NCBI GenBank assembly: GCA_001897835.1
Contig: MKUN01000019.1
Span: 1 to 56,553 of the forward strand
From: Bacteroidetes bacterium 46-16
Lineage (GTDB): Bacteria; Bacteroidota; Bacteroidia; Chitinophagales; Chitinophagaceae
Direction: 5' to 3'
DNA: 56,553 nucleotides
Positions 17,666 to 26,427 of this stretch are shown here, one piece after another; position 1 is the stretch's first letter, and each line of letters opens with the position of its first letter. Below the pieces are notes generated by a model. It saw only the letters and a list, made by a program, of their open reading frames with translations, was not told the origin of the DNA and ran no database searches. Position numbers and translations under genes: made by a program.

Positions 17666-18169
17666 AAAAGCAATTTAATTATATTTGCTGATAATTTCAG
17701 AACTGTACTGGAAGAATATATATAACTGAGGTACAAAAAAGTAACGATAGAAGTACTTCTAACGAAGGTAAACTACTGCTTTCCTATAATGTAAACATCA
17801 ACGCTGGGTTCTATGAATTTAAAATCTCTTTGTCGCCTGTAATATCTAGAATTTATCCTTTTAATTGTTAAAGACAAGACGAGCAGCGCAAATCAGAAAG
17901 TCATTATTGTCGCGCCTAAATAATTTGAGGGTTCTAATGGAAAGTCATAATGAATACTTACAGCAACAACTTCATCTATGGCAATTATCATTCGGTCTCT
18001 CTTTATACATCGAAAAACATGATCAACATTGTGAATAAAATTATACGCAATACTTTTAACAAGGTCGTATTTTTGTACAAGAATGCAGTTCTTTATTCAA
18101 GTGAGTAATCCATGAGTCTAGTTTGTAGGCTAGCCACTTTTTATTGATAATCAAGACATTTGGAGGTTA
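17666..18169. other. gene-free right end of the island
   Basis: About 500 AT-rich bases between the patatin partner gene and the attachment site. No open frame of convincing length is present. A 33-codon plus-strand frame (17937-18038) and a short minus-strand frame ending in EPSVDVYIIGKQ look like chance or decayed coding. Recombinase arm sites would be expected here, but I could not identify any. Confidence 0.5.
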
Positions 18170-18192
18170 GGTTCGAATCCCTGTCTCTCCGC
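18170..18192 (+). other. attachment site copy: 3' end of a tRNA (probably Ser)
   Basis: The sequence GGTTCGAATCCCTGTCTCTC followed by CGC is the T-loop, 3' T-stem and 3' acceptor strand of a tRNA. The expected pairing partner of the T-stem is missing upstream (TTAGG instead of CAGGG), so no complete tRNA lies here. The acceptor strand TCTCTCC with discriminator G pairs with GGAGAGA, as in tRNA-Ser. This is what a tRNA-targeting integrase leaves at the distal end of its element. A terminator follows at once. Confidence 0.75.
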
Positions 18193-18201
18193 GGAAATGT
18201 C

Positions 18202-18231
18202 AAACCTGCGCACTGCGCAGGTTTTTATTTT
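18202..18231 (+). terminator. intrinsic terminator behind the attachment site
   Basis: A perfect 10-bp stem AAACCTGCGC / GCGCAGGTTT with loop ACT, followed by TTATTTT. It was probably the terminator of the original tRNA gene before the island inserted. Confidence 0.85.
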
Positions 18232-18319
18232 CCAAACGCTTGCTGATAATTGACCCTGCGATTGATACGCTATTGCGGCTACACTCTAATGTCCCATTGA
18301 GTATAAAAATTGGAAATAT

Positions 18320-19207
18320 TTATTTCAACACAAGTTCAGCTAACTGGTAAAAATTTTCGACCGGGGTATTGCTCCCCAGCATCTTTCCTATCAGGGTATA
18401 GACCTCTGCTGAAGTCTTGCCCTCCTTCCTTAAATATTGTACAGAAACAGCGCCTTCTGACTTGGATAATTTCTCACCTGTATTATCCATTAACAAATGG
18501 TGGTGGTAAAAAGCAGTATCCTCAAAACTATTACCCGGCAGAAAGCCGGATAAACAGATCTGTGCCAGCGTAGAGGGCCAAAGGTCTTCCCCCCTCACTA
18601 CAAGGTCAACTCCGAAATATTGATCATCGAGCACCGAGGTAAGCTGGTAGGAGGCAAGGCCATCTTTTTTGCGCACTATAAAATCATTCATACCTGCAGG
18701 GAATAACTTATGTATCAACCGGCCATCTATGGTTTTTACCGCTATTTCACACTCGCCGGTAAAAAGCCGCCAGGATACATTATCGGCGTCTAATGACAAG
18801 CCTCTATTGCGGCAAGTGCCCGGATATCGGCTATCGGCATTGATAGCCGCAATTTTCGACCTCGAACAATCACAGGCGAATACGTTGCCTGCTCCCCTAA
18901 GCGCTTGCAATGCTTTTTGATACATTTCCGTACGGTGCACCTGCGAATACTCCCGCTCATACTGAGAAAAGTTGCGTGGCCCTTCATCCCAGGGTATTTC
19001 CATAAAGTTCAGGGTATCAAATATATCCTGCACATATTTTTCTACGGTCCGCTCCCGGTCAAAGTCGTCGATCCGCAACAAAATTCCGGCACCCCTCTGC
19101 TTTGCCAGGTAGGCCGTAATGGCAAATGAAAGGATATTACCTAAATGCAGGTAACCGCTTGGGGTGGGTGCAAACCGGGTCTTCTTAAATGCAGGGGCCT
19201 TATTCAT
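18320..19207 (-). CDS. gluQ: glutamyl-Q tRNA(Asp) synthetase
   Basis: A truncated glutamyl-tRNA synthetase paralogue that attaches glutamate to the queuosine base of tRNA-Asp. The catalytic Rossmann core shows the HIGH equivalent (APTPSGYLHLGN) and the KMSKS equivalent (GEKLSKSEG). A zinc site characteristic of this family is present (FACDCSRSK ... YPGTC). The large anticodon-binding domain of true GluRS is absent, which fits ~295 residues. The ATG giving MNKAPAFKKTRFAPTPSG was chosen because it starts close to the conserved core. In-frame ATGs up to 60 bases upstream are possible. It is the first chromosomal gene next to the island. Confidence 0.93.
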   Translation of the reverse strand: MNKAPAFKKTRFAPTPSGYLHLGNILSFAITAYLAKQRGAGILLRIDDFDRERTVEKYVQDIFDTLNFMEIPWDEGPRNFSQYEREYSQVHRTEMYQKALQALRGAGNVFACDCSRSKIAAINADSRYPGTCRNRGLSLDADNVSWRLFTGECEIAVKTIDGRLIHKLFPAGMNDFIVRKKDGLASYQLTSVLDDQYFGVDLVVRGEDLWPSTLAQICLSGFLPGNSFEDTAFYHHHLLMDNTGEKLSKSEGAVSVQYLRKEGKTSAEVYTLIGKMLGSNTPVENFYQLAELVLK

Positions 19208-19275
19208 GACATTATGGTCCATAATTACTAAAAATTTTGACAAAGCCGCTATATTCATTATTTTCATAGCGCTTT

Positions 19276-19533
19276 ATGAGAAAGACCGCATTGATCATTA
19301 TCGCCGCAGGCTTACTGGCTTCCTGTAATAAGCCTGAAGCTAAATTTTGCTATACCTGCACGCAGAAATACGCTTACCGGGTACATGATAGCATTCCTGC
19401 ACATGATGAGGTAAAAACAACCGAATACTGCGATAAGACCATACAGGATATAGTGGATCTTAAGGCAAATAATCCCGGCGAAGAAACAGCGCTCTATACT
19501 TCTTACCAACTGGAGTGCGTCAGGGAACAATAG
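19276..19533 (+). CDS. small cysteine-containing lipoprotein
   Basis: An 85-residue protein beginning with a lipoprotein signal peptide: MRKTALIIIAAGLLASC, with the lipobox Cys at residue 17. The mature part is polar, with cysteines in KFCYTCTQKY, TEYCDKT and a C-terminal LECVREQ, so disulfides or a metal site are possible. It should be anchored in a membrane facing the periplasm or cell surface. No specific function is recognised. It is divergent from gluQ across a short gap. Confidence 0.75.
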   Translation: MRKTALIIIAAGLLASCNKPEAKFCYTCTQKYAYRVHDSIPAHDEVKTTEYCDKTIQDIVDLKANNPGEETALYTSYQLECVREQ

Positions 19534-19606
19534 CCATTTCCCTTCCATACATTAACACGGAATACGCATATTTTTTTGTAACTTTTACAGGAAAATAGCC
19601 TGCATT

Positions 19607-20311
19607 ATGACATTAAGCGAAACATGGTTCATGGAAGGATATATCGATTTCGAGTTGCAGAAATATAAACTGATGGCCTACCTGCAGGATATCAATAAAC
19701 TTTTCAAAGAAACAAGACTATACCCCCATCTTGCCGATATCGTGTTTCATTACAACAACCTGGTGGCATTCCGGGATAATAAACAGTTTATCCAGGACCA
19801 ATTCCCAAAGCGGCTCGATGGCGTAGACATGCAAAAATTGGAACTTACTTACGAAAATATACTGGGCGATGACAGCCTCATGCAGGAACTGGAACAAATA
19901 ACCCGCTATGCGGAACAGGAAATGAAAAATACTATTGAGAGCGGCACAGAGATCTATGAACTGGTGGAAAAGCAAGTGCGTATCGAGCCTGTTGGTATTT
20001 TACCCCTGTACAAGAACGAAGGGTATATGTTGCTACGCTATGGCAATATGGCCGAAGTAAGGGCATATACCTACACTACTACTATTTTTGAACATAAAGA
20101 AGCTCGTTACAGGGGTATCAAAATCTTGTATATCGATACATGGCCTAAGAACATCGCCAACACCTATGAGCAGATCAAACGTGACATCATCCGTACCATC
20201 CGCACACTGCCCAACCCGGCAGTATACAGCATTGAATACCCCTTACAGATCCCCCTGGATGAGACCCTCTTGCCTGTAGCAAAGCGAATGCTTGTGAAAT
20301 ACCTGGCATAG
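19607..20311 (+). CDS. conserved hypothetical cytosolic protein
   Basis: A 234-residue soluble protein that I do not recognise by function. The N-terminal half is helical (FELQKYKLMAYLQDINKLFK, LADIVFHYNNLVAFRDNKQF), and the C-terminal half has alternating strands (GILPLYKNEGYMLLRYG, AEVRAYTYTTTIFEHKEARYRGIK). No signal peptide, membrane segment or catalytic motif is visible. Codon use and base composition match the surrounding chromosome, which supports a real gene. Confidence 0.75.
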   Translation: MTLSETWFMEGYIDFELQKYKLMAYLQDINKLFKETRLYPHLADIVFHYNNLVAFRDNKQFIQDQFPKRLDGVDMQKLELTYENILGDDSLMQELEQITRYAEQEMKNTIESGTEIYELVEKQVRIEPVGILPLYKNEGYMLLRYGNMAEVRAYTYTTTIFEHKEARYRGIKILYIDTWPKNIANTYEQIKRDIIRTIRTLPNPAVYSIEYPLQIPLDETLLPVAKRMLVKYLA

Positions 20312-20423
20312 AAAAGTAACAGAATTTCAGTAGCAGCAGATGTGCTGCAATAAAAAATCTGTTATGCACCTAACAGATATTGATCAAATGCTGTCTTCCA
20401 AAACAAAATAGTGCTCAATTTCT

Positions 20424-21845
20424 ATGAAATTATCCAAACTTCAGCTATCACTTTTGCTGACCATATATATCGCTGCTGTATTTTTAGGGATATACAACCA
20501 CGAGCCCTGGCGCGATGAAGCGCAAGCCTGGCTATTGGCTCGCGACATGAGCCTGTTCCAGCTATTCCATACACTTCCATCCGAAGGTCATCCTCCATTA
20601 TGGTACCTCCTCATTATGCCCATGGCAAAAGCTGGTCTTCCCTATATATCACAGAATTATCTTGATGCACTCATCATGGCAGGTGCTATGTACCTGCTGC
20701 TTTTCCGTAGCGAATTACCGGTTCTGCTCAAATTGCTGCTTCCCTTCAGTTATTATATGTTTTACGAGTATGCCGAGATCGCCCGCAATTATTGCCTCAT
20801 CGCTTTTTTCCTCGCGCTAATTATCAGCCTGTATCCTCGCCGGTTCGAAAGAACGAATAGTATTTTCTTTGCCCTGGCAGTAGTTGGTCTCTTCAATAGC
20901 CATGTGCTCATATTTGCGTTTGCCTGCGGGCTTATATTGCTATATGTATGGGACATGAAACAAGGCCGTCATTACAATAAACATACATTTATAGCCCTTG
21001 CCATCATGTGTATCGGGGGGCTTTACCTTTTACCCTGGCTGGGCAGCGCACATATTATCCAGTATTACCAGGTCCAGGCCGATGACCCAGCTAAAAATAT
21101 AATGTCCTCAATTACTCATGCGCTTCTTATCAGTGGGGATAGCAGCATTGCCTTGCTCATATTGGCAGTGCTGTCGCTCCTGCTCGCATACCGTGTTAAA
21201 CCGCTGTTGCTACTGGTTTTCGGGCTTACCGGGGCCTTATATATTTTAGGCTTTAAGTATACGGTGCCCGGCCTTCGCCACGATGGCATTATCTTTCTTG
21301 TATTATTGGGCAGCTATGCCCTTGCTATGTATTATAAGCCGGCAAATGAGCCTAAGATCCTTAAGCTGCAATACGGGCAATACCTCCTGGTAGCGATCAT
21401 GGCATTTCAACTGGTCGCATCTGCCAGTGCCTATTCCAGCGATATCAATAATAGCTTTTCTTACTCCGCTGATGCCGCAGATTATTTAAAACAGAACTCG
21501 CTCGATACCGGCATCATCGTGGGGAGCCAGGCATGGGCCGTAAGCGCATTGGCTCCATACCTGCCCGGCAAAAAGATATATTACGCCGAATGCCAGCGGT
21601 ACGGCACCTACTATATCTATGATTCCTGTTTCATGAATAACAAATGGGCCTATCCTCCCGGTTATTCCATACACATAGCGCACGATAATTTTAAAGACAG
21701 CTTATCCCGTTTGGTATTCGTATTCAATAACCCGGTAAGCGATGAGCAGGCAAGATACCTGGAGTTGTTATACTCCTCTCCCGACAAGCCCATCCGCAGC
21801 GATGAAGCTTACTATATTTACAAGTTTCGCAATAATGTGCAGTAA
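20424..21845 (+). CDS. multi-pass membrane protein, GT-C glycosyltransferase-like
   Basis: A 473-residue membrane protein with about ten hydrophobic segments. Shortly after the first segment comes NHEPWRDEAQAWLLARD. A tryptophan-acidic pair in the first extracytoplasmic loop is the hallmark of GT-C transferases that use lipid-linked sugars (PMT/GT39-like). The following HPPLWYLL motif also recurs in these families. The C-terminal ~130 residues form a soluble domain. The acceptor is unknown. It is convergent with the ABC permease-aminopeptidase gene, ten bases apart. Confidence in GT-C identity is moderate. Confidence 0.7.
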   Translation: MKLSKLQLSLLLTIYIAAVFLGIYNHEPWRDEAQAWLLARDMSLFQLFHTLPSEGHPPLWYLLIMPMAKAGLPYISQNYLDALIMAGAMYLLLFRSELPVLLKLLLPFSYYMFYEYAEIARNYCLIAFFLALIISLYPRRFERTNSIFFALAVVGLFNSHVLIFAFACGLILLYVWDMKQGRHYNKHTFIALAIMCIGGLYLLPWLGSAHIIQYYQVQADDPAKNIMSSITHALLISGDSSIALLILAVLSLLLAYRVKPLLLLVFGLTGALYILGFKYTVPGLRHDGIIFLVLLGSYALAMYYKPANEPKILKLQYGQYLLVAIMAFQLVASASAYSSDINNSFSYSADAADYLKQNSLDTGIIVGSQAWAVSALAPYLPGKKIYYAECQRYGTYYIYDSCFMNNKWAYPPGYSIHIAHDNFKDSLSRLVFVFNNPVSDEQARYLELLYSSPDKPIRSDEAYYIYKFRNNVQ

Positions 21846-21855
21846 GCTGCTTGTC

Positions 21856-24800
21856 CTACTGTTTATCAAGACGTAACCTCATCTCATTATCACCCAGGTC
21901 CTTGTCTATCAGCAGTTCATTGGGGTCCACTACTATTTTCTCGGGTTGCTCATCCACCGTCATGCTTAGTTTCGTGGTACCGCCCGGCAGCTTAAAGCGT
22001 TCCAGCTTTATCAGCTTGCGCTTTTTGTTATAAATACCCACTTCCACATAGTCATTCGATGGCACTACCTGCTCATTGCCTGTGCTGTCTGAATATAGTT
22101 TCTGCGACTCCACGCTAAAGTTAACGGCATACTTACCCTCGCTGGTCTTCGTTAATTTCGCATCGGCTATCTTGTTTTTGTACAGGGTTATCCTTTCAAA
22201 AACGTCCGTCACAAAATATTGCATGGAATCCGGGGTCACCTGCCTGATGTAGCGCATAAGATCGAGCGTGGTAGGATATGGAGGCCCCTGGAAGGCATAC
22301 TGTTTCACAAAACGGCTCAGCGCTTTGTTCAGGCTGTCTTCACCAAGGTAATGGCTCAATGCATACATTTCTATACCGCCCTTTTCGTAGCGGATGTATC
22401 CCTGTGCAGCATCTATATAGGCCAGCGGTTTTTCCTTCTCTCCTTCGTTCGATCGGGCCGACAGGTACTTATCCATTTCGTAATGCAGGAATTTATGCAG
22501 CTTTTCCATAGGGTAATCTTTCTGCATCACCATGATGGCACCATACTGGGCCAGGGTTTCCACCAGTACCACAGAGCCTTCCACATCGGCGCCTATCACC
22601 TGGTGCGCCCACCATTGGTGCGCCACTTCATGTGCAGTAATGTACAGGGGGTAGTTGATATCGTCCTTGCTACTATCATCCACATCTGCAATAAAGCCTA
22701 TACCCTCAGAAAATGGGATGGTGTTGGGGAAGGACTGCGCAAAAGTGGCATAACGCGGAAATTCGAGTATGCGTAACTGCCTGTGCTGGTAGGGCGAGAA
22801 ATTGGCACTGTAGTAGTCAAGGGCCTTCTTCATGCCTGCAAACATACGGTCCAGGTTATACTCGTGACCTTTCTGGTAATATATCTCCAGGTTTACATCG
22901 TGCCATTGCTCCTTTTTCACCTGGTAACGTGCCGACAGGAACGAATAAAAGTTGAGGATGGGACTGTCCATCTTGTAATGGAAATAACGGCGCCCGTTCT
23001 CTGTCCACTCTTTTTGCAGGTAGCCCGGCGCTACAGCTATCTGGTCGGGCGATGTGCTTACTGTAGCTTCAAAATTAATGAAGTCGGCATCGTTGCTCAA
23101 CTCGTTCACATACCATGCTGCGGTATCGTTTATCGGGTTCTCTGTGCGCCTGTAACCCAGGCCATGTTTCTTGCGTTTATTATTATCACTTATTTCCAGG
23201 CCCCTGTTATAGCCTATTGAGGGCAGGAAAGAAGTATTATTCATAAAAGTACCGTTATACAGCGGGCTGCCCAGGCCAGAGAAATTCTCGGTAAAGCCCT
23301 TAGTGATCACATCGGTCGTTACCGATAAGGTCAGTGAGTCTCCCGGCATCAATGGTTTTGCCAGGGTATATATCCTGTAACCGATGACAGAGTCGTAAAA
23401 GCTATGGCTCAGGCCTGTGCTAAAGCTGATCTTGCCCAGCTTAGCATCATCAGCAAGCAGCAAATGAACAGAATCAATTGGCTGTGCCGATTTGTTCTTC
23501 AATACAAAAGTACCGCTGGCATGCAGGTTGCGCTCTTTCGGATATATATCCACATTCAGTTTCACATCCGTGATCTTTGGCTGGGGGATACGCTCATATT
23601 TTTTATACTTCTTCTCATACTTAGCCTGCAATTCCTCCTGTTGAAAATCGGTACGGAATTTATTCTCCACATTGGTATTGTAGTATATAAAAGCACCACA
23701 GCTTAAGAACACCACCAGGCCCAGCACGATCACTACCCAGCCCCTGCGGGCATCGCGCACCATAGCATTGCGCCACCTGCGTTTCAGCCCGGTCTCGCTG
23801 CCCCTCGCCCATAACTGGCTCGATAATGCAGCAAAGCATATAGCCAGTGCACCCCAGTACACCTTGAACACGATATAAGGATAAACTGCATGGGCAAACC
23901 CGTTCATGTCTGAATATTCTACGCCGGGGTCGGACATAAAAATGAAATAGTTATGCTTCAGTACCAGTTGTGCAAATGTGCTGTTCCACAGGTAGAAAAT
24001 AGCGATGATAAAGTAGCCCACATATTTATTGCTCACCAGGGTCTGCACCAGTACGGCCAATATGGCCAGGTACCAGAGGTCCAGCAATTTGAACCCGAAG
24101 AGATAGCCAATATACACGCCCAGTTCATAGTGCATATAGCCCATGAATGTCTGTACGACTATGCCGCAAACCATTACCAGCAGCAATAAGATCAGCTGCA
24201 TGAACATGAGCCCTATTATCTTGCTCCAATAAAATACCCAGTTGGGCACCGGCAGGGCATCGAGTATATTGCTCATCCTGAAATCCCTTGCCTTCCAGAT
24301 CAGCTCACCGGAAAACATAATGGTGATGACCACAATGATGATATGGAATGTACCCTCGAAAAACTCAGCTACCACATAGGTAACCGGGTAAGTTGCCGTA
24401 TCGTATATCTTACCCAGTTGTATGGATACGAGGAAAAGCAAGAGCATACCGAATAGCAATATGATCCTGAAATAGGTGTTGCGCAGCAAGCTGCGGCACT
24501 CATTGACAGCAAGCCCCCATAAATTCTTTAGGTAGCTGCCTGTGCCAAAAGAGGTATGCACTTTAGGCAATGCGCTCAAGTTGAGATCAGACCGTTTAAA
24601 TATAATGCTTGACCTTTCCCTGAATTTGGCCTTGCCGGAAAAAAGCCTGCGGGGAGTGGCTGTAAATGAAAAGAAAGCATAGCCGACACCCAATATTACA
24701 AACGATATGCCCAGCCACAAGAGCCTGTTGGCCAGGAAGAGACCACTCATGGGATAGGGATAATTATTCTTTTGATAAGTGGTCCAGTATTTTACCACGG

Positions 24801-25470
24801 CACGTTTGGCATGCGCACCTAATGGATCTATAAGTGCAGAAAGTGTTTCATGCTCTAGTGTAGAGAAGTATGAATTGGACACACCTATGGCTATAAAGAA
24901 CACGATAAGCGAGAGCCAGATAACGAATATATCGCGTGCGATCAGGCTCACGGCAAAGAATATGGCACCATCGAGTATGGCATTGGGTATGACCGTTTGC
25001 CAATAAGTAGCTATATAATAGGATAAATGGAAAGCGCCCATCCTGTCGGCGTTGACCCACGGCGAGCTGAATGCGGCCATTAGTCCAAGCCCCGTAGCGC
25101 TAAGCATAATAAGGGCCACGAATAGCGATGCAGAAAAGCGGCCGAATAGATAATTGAATTTGGAAACAGGTGTAGTAAAAATGAGCGATGAAGTATTGGC
25201 TGTGAAGTCTTTTAATACCGAATTACCAATGACCGCTACGATGATGATAAGTCCCACATAATTGTTGATGCCCGCAAACATGGCATCTATGATCACCGGC
25301 GAATTAGCCAGTATCTTCTCCCCGCCAAAATTCACTGCGACACCCGGCCATGTGCCGCCTATCAGCAGGCCCACAAAAAAGGCCACGAGGAAGAGCACCA
25401 GTATATAAACATAGCTGGCAACAGACCTTAGCCATCGCCTGAGCTCGAATTTGAAAATATGTCCAAACAT
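21856..25470 (-). CDS. ABC-2 permease fused to M1 family aminopeptidase
   Basis: A 1204-residue fusion. The first ~600 residues hold two ABC-2-type permease halves with about twelve membrane segments. The rest is an M1 metallopeptidase: the zinc motif HEVAHQWWAHQ lies near residue 946, with the third ligand in VVLVETLAQYGA and a Tyr in GYIRYEKGG. M1 enzymes cleave N-terminal amino acids. Here the peptidase should face away from the cytosol, tethered by the permease. The start lies 18 bases behind the ATPase gene, so the two probably make one transporter. The substrate is unknown. Confidence 0.92.
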   Translation of the reverse strand: MFGHIFKFELRRWLRSVASYVYILVLFLVAFFVGLLIGGTWPGVAVNFGGEKILANSPVIIDAMFAGINNYVGLIIIVAVIGNSVLKDFTANTSSLIFTTPVSKFNYLFGRFSASLFVALIMLSATGLGLMAAFSSPWVNADRMGAFHLSYYIATYWQTVIPNAILDGAIFFAVSLIARDIFVIWLSLIVFFIAIGVSNSYFSTLEHETLSALIDPLGAHAKRAVVKYWTTYQKNNYPYPMSGLFLANRLLWLGISFVILGVGYAFFSFTATPRRLFSGKAKFRERSSIIFKRSDLNLSALPKVHTSFGTGSYLKNLWGLAVNECRSLLRNTYFRIILLFGMLLLFLVSIQLGKIYDTATYPVTYVVAEFFEGTFHIIIVVITIMFSGELIWKARDFRMSNILDALPVPNWVFYWSKIIGLMFMQLILLLLVMVCGIVVQTFMGYMHYELGVYIGYLFGFKLLDLWYLAILAVLVQTLVSNKYVGYFIIAIFYLWNSTFAQLVLKHNYFIFMSDPGVEYSDMNGFAHAVYPYIVFKVYWGALAICFAALSSQLWARGSETGLKRRWRNAMVRDARRGWVVIVLGLVVFLSCGAFIYYNTNVENKFRTDFQQEELQAKYEKKYKKYERIPQPKITDVKLNVDIYPKERNLHASGTFVLKNKSAQPIDSVHLLLADDAKLGKISFSTGLSHSFYDSVIGYRIYTLAKPLMPGDSLTLSVTTDVITKGFTENFSGLGSPLYNGTFMNNTSFLPSIGYNRGLEISDNNKRKKHGLGYRRTENPINDTAAWYVNELSNDADFINFEATVSTSPDQIAVAPGYLQKEWTENGRRYFHYKMDSPILNFYSFLSARYQVKKEQWHDVNLEIYYQKGHEYNLDRMFAGMKKALDYYSANFSPYQHRQLRILEFPRYATFAQSFPNTIPFSEGIGFIADVDDSSKDDINYPLYITAHEVAHQWWAHQVIGADVEGSVVLVETLAQYGAIMVMQKDYPMEKLHKFLHYEMDKYLSARSNEGEKEKPLAYIDAAQGYIRYEKGGIEMYALSHYLGEDSLNKALSRFVKQYAFQGPPYPTTLDLMRYIRQVTPDSMQYFVTDVFERITLYKNKIADAKLTKTSEGKYAVNFSVESQKLYSDSTGNEQVVPSNDYVEVGIYNKKRKLIKLERFKLPGGTTKLSMTVDEQPEKIVVDPNELLIDKDLGDNEMRLRLDKQ

Positions 25471-25488
25471 TTATCGGTGATTTTGGGT

Positions 25489-26349
25489 TTAAGCAATATT
25501 TGAGAAATAGATGTCTTCCAGCCCTGCACGCTCCATAGCAAAACCATCGCCCGGGTCCTGCTCACTGAATATATGTATCATCACATCGCCGCCGGAAAGC
25601 TTGGAAAGTATCACTTTATATTTTTCCTGGTAAGCAGCCACATCTGCCTTCTTTATGCGTTTGCTCCATATTTTATGCTGCACTGCATCTACCAGCGCTT
25701 CAGGATTACCTCGCTGCACCACCTGCCCGTTGGCAATAATGGCCATATCATTGCAGAGCTCGCTCACATCCTCCACTATGTGGGTGGATAGGATCACCAC
25801 GATATGCTCCCCTATCTCGCTCAGCAGGTTGTTGAACCTGAGACGCTCTGCGGGGTCGAGGCCGGCGGTGGGTTCGTCCACGATGATCAGTTTGGGGCTG
25901 CCTATGAGCGCCTGTGCTATACCAAAGCGTTGCTTCATGCCGCCCGAATAGCCACCAAGGAATTTGCTTTTATGGTTATAGAGGTTCACCTGCTTCAGCA
26001 GGGCGTTCACCAATTCTTTCCTTTCTTTTGCATTATCTATCCCCTTCAGACGTGCTATGTAATGCAGCATCTCCTCAGCCGACACTTTGGGATATACGCC
26101 AAACTCCTGCGGCAGGTAGCCCAGCACTTTGCGCAGTTCATGCTTTTGCTTCATCACGTCTATGTCGCCGAACATAATGGAGCCGGAATCTGCGTCCTGC
26201 AAAGTGGCTATGGTGCGCATGAGTGTAGACTTGCCTGCGCCATTGGGCCCCAGCAGGCCAAACATGCCATTGCCGATATCAAGTGTAACGTCCCGGAGTG
26301 CCTGCACGCCGTTGGGATAAGTTTTGGATAAGTTCCTGATCTGTAACAT
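25489..26349 (-). CDS. ABC transporter ATP-binding protein
   Basis: A 286-residue cytosolic ATPase that would power the adjacent ABC-2 permease-aminopeptidase. Walker A is GLLGPNGAGKSTLMRTI, the Q-loop lies in YLPQEFGVYPK, the signature motif is GYSGGMKQRFG, Walker B is LIIVDEPTAGLDP, and the H-loop is VVILSTHIVEDV. The C-terminal ~70 residues are an accessory region typical of ABC-2 ATPases. Family members drive export of peptides, antibiotics or polysaccharides. Nothing here identifies the cargo. Confidence 0.95.
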   Translation of the reverse strand: MLQIRNLSKTYPNGVQALRDVTLDIGNGMFGLLGPNGAGKSTLMRTIATLQDADSGSIMFGDIDVMKQKHELRKVLGYLPQEFGVYPKVSAEEMLHYIARLKGIDNAKERKELVNALLKQVNLYNHKSKFLGGYSGGMKQRFGIAQALIGSPKLIIVDEPTAGLDPAERLRFNNLLSEIGEHIVVILSTHIVEDVSELCNDMAIIANGQVVQRGNPEALVDAVQHKIWSKRIKKADVAAYQEKYKVILSKLSGGDVMIHIFSEQDPGDGFAMERAGLEDIYFSNIA

Positions 26350-26427
26350 AAGAAAGGTTGAAAACAGTATATCGTAAAAGGTACTGTTTTTGTTACAGAT
26401 TTTTTAATCTGCCCCTTAAAATCCCCC

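Larger units (their letters stand above)
1..18192. mobile_element. tRNA-integrated defence island (left end outside window)
   Basis: The stretch between the tyrosine recombinase at the left edge and the tRNA 3'-end copy at its right end behaves as one integrated element. It is visibly richer in A+T than the chromosome that follows. It holds an integrase, an insertion sequence, several defence-type gene sets and broken gene remnants, and no housekeeping gene. Recombinases of this class commonly integrate into tRNA 3' ends. The intact tRNA should therefore lie beyond position 1, next to the integrase, and the right end keeps only the duplicated tRNA tail. The left boundary and the matching attachment copy are not visible, so the total size is unknown. 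Calling it one element is inference. Confidence 0.7.

Noticed and set aside
17937-18038. 33-codon plus-strand frame starting MESHNEYLQQQLHLWQ
   Set aside because: Too short, no recognisable similarity or start signal, and in a decayed region. Not listed as a gene.
18165-18192. A complete tRNA gene at the island end
   Set aside because: Only the T-loop, 3' T-stem and 3' acceptor strand are present. The upstream bases cannot form the D-arm, anticodon arm or the 5' acceptor strand.
1-18192. CRISPR array or cas genes in the island
   Set aside because: No regularly spaced direct repeats and no Cas-like product were seen.
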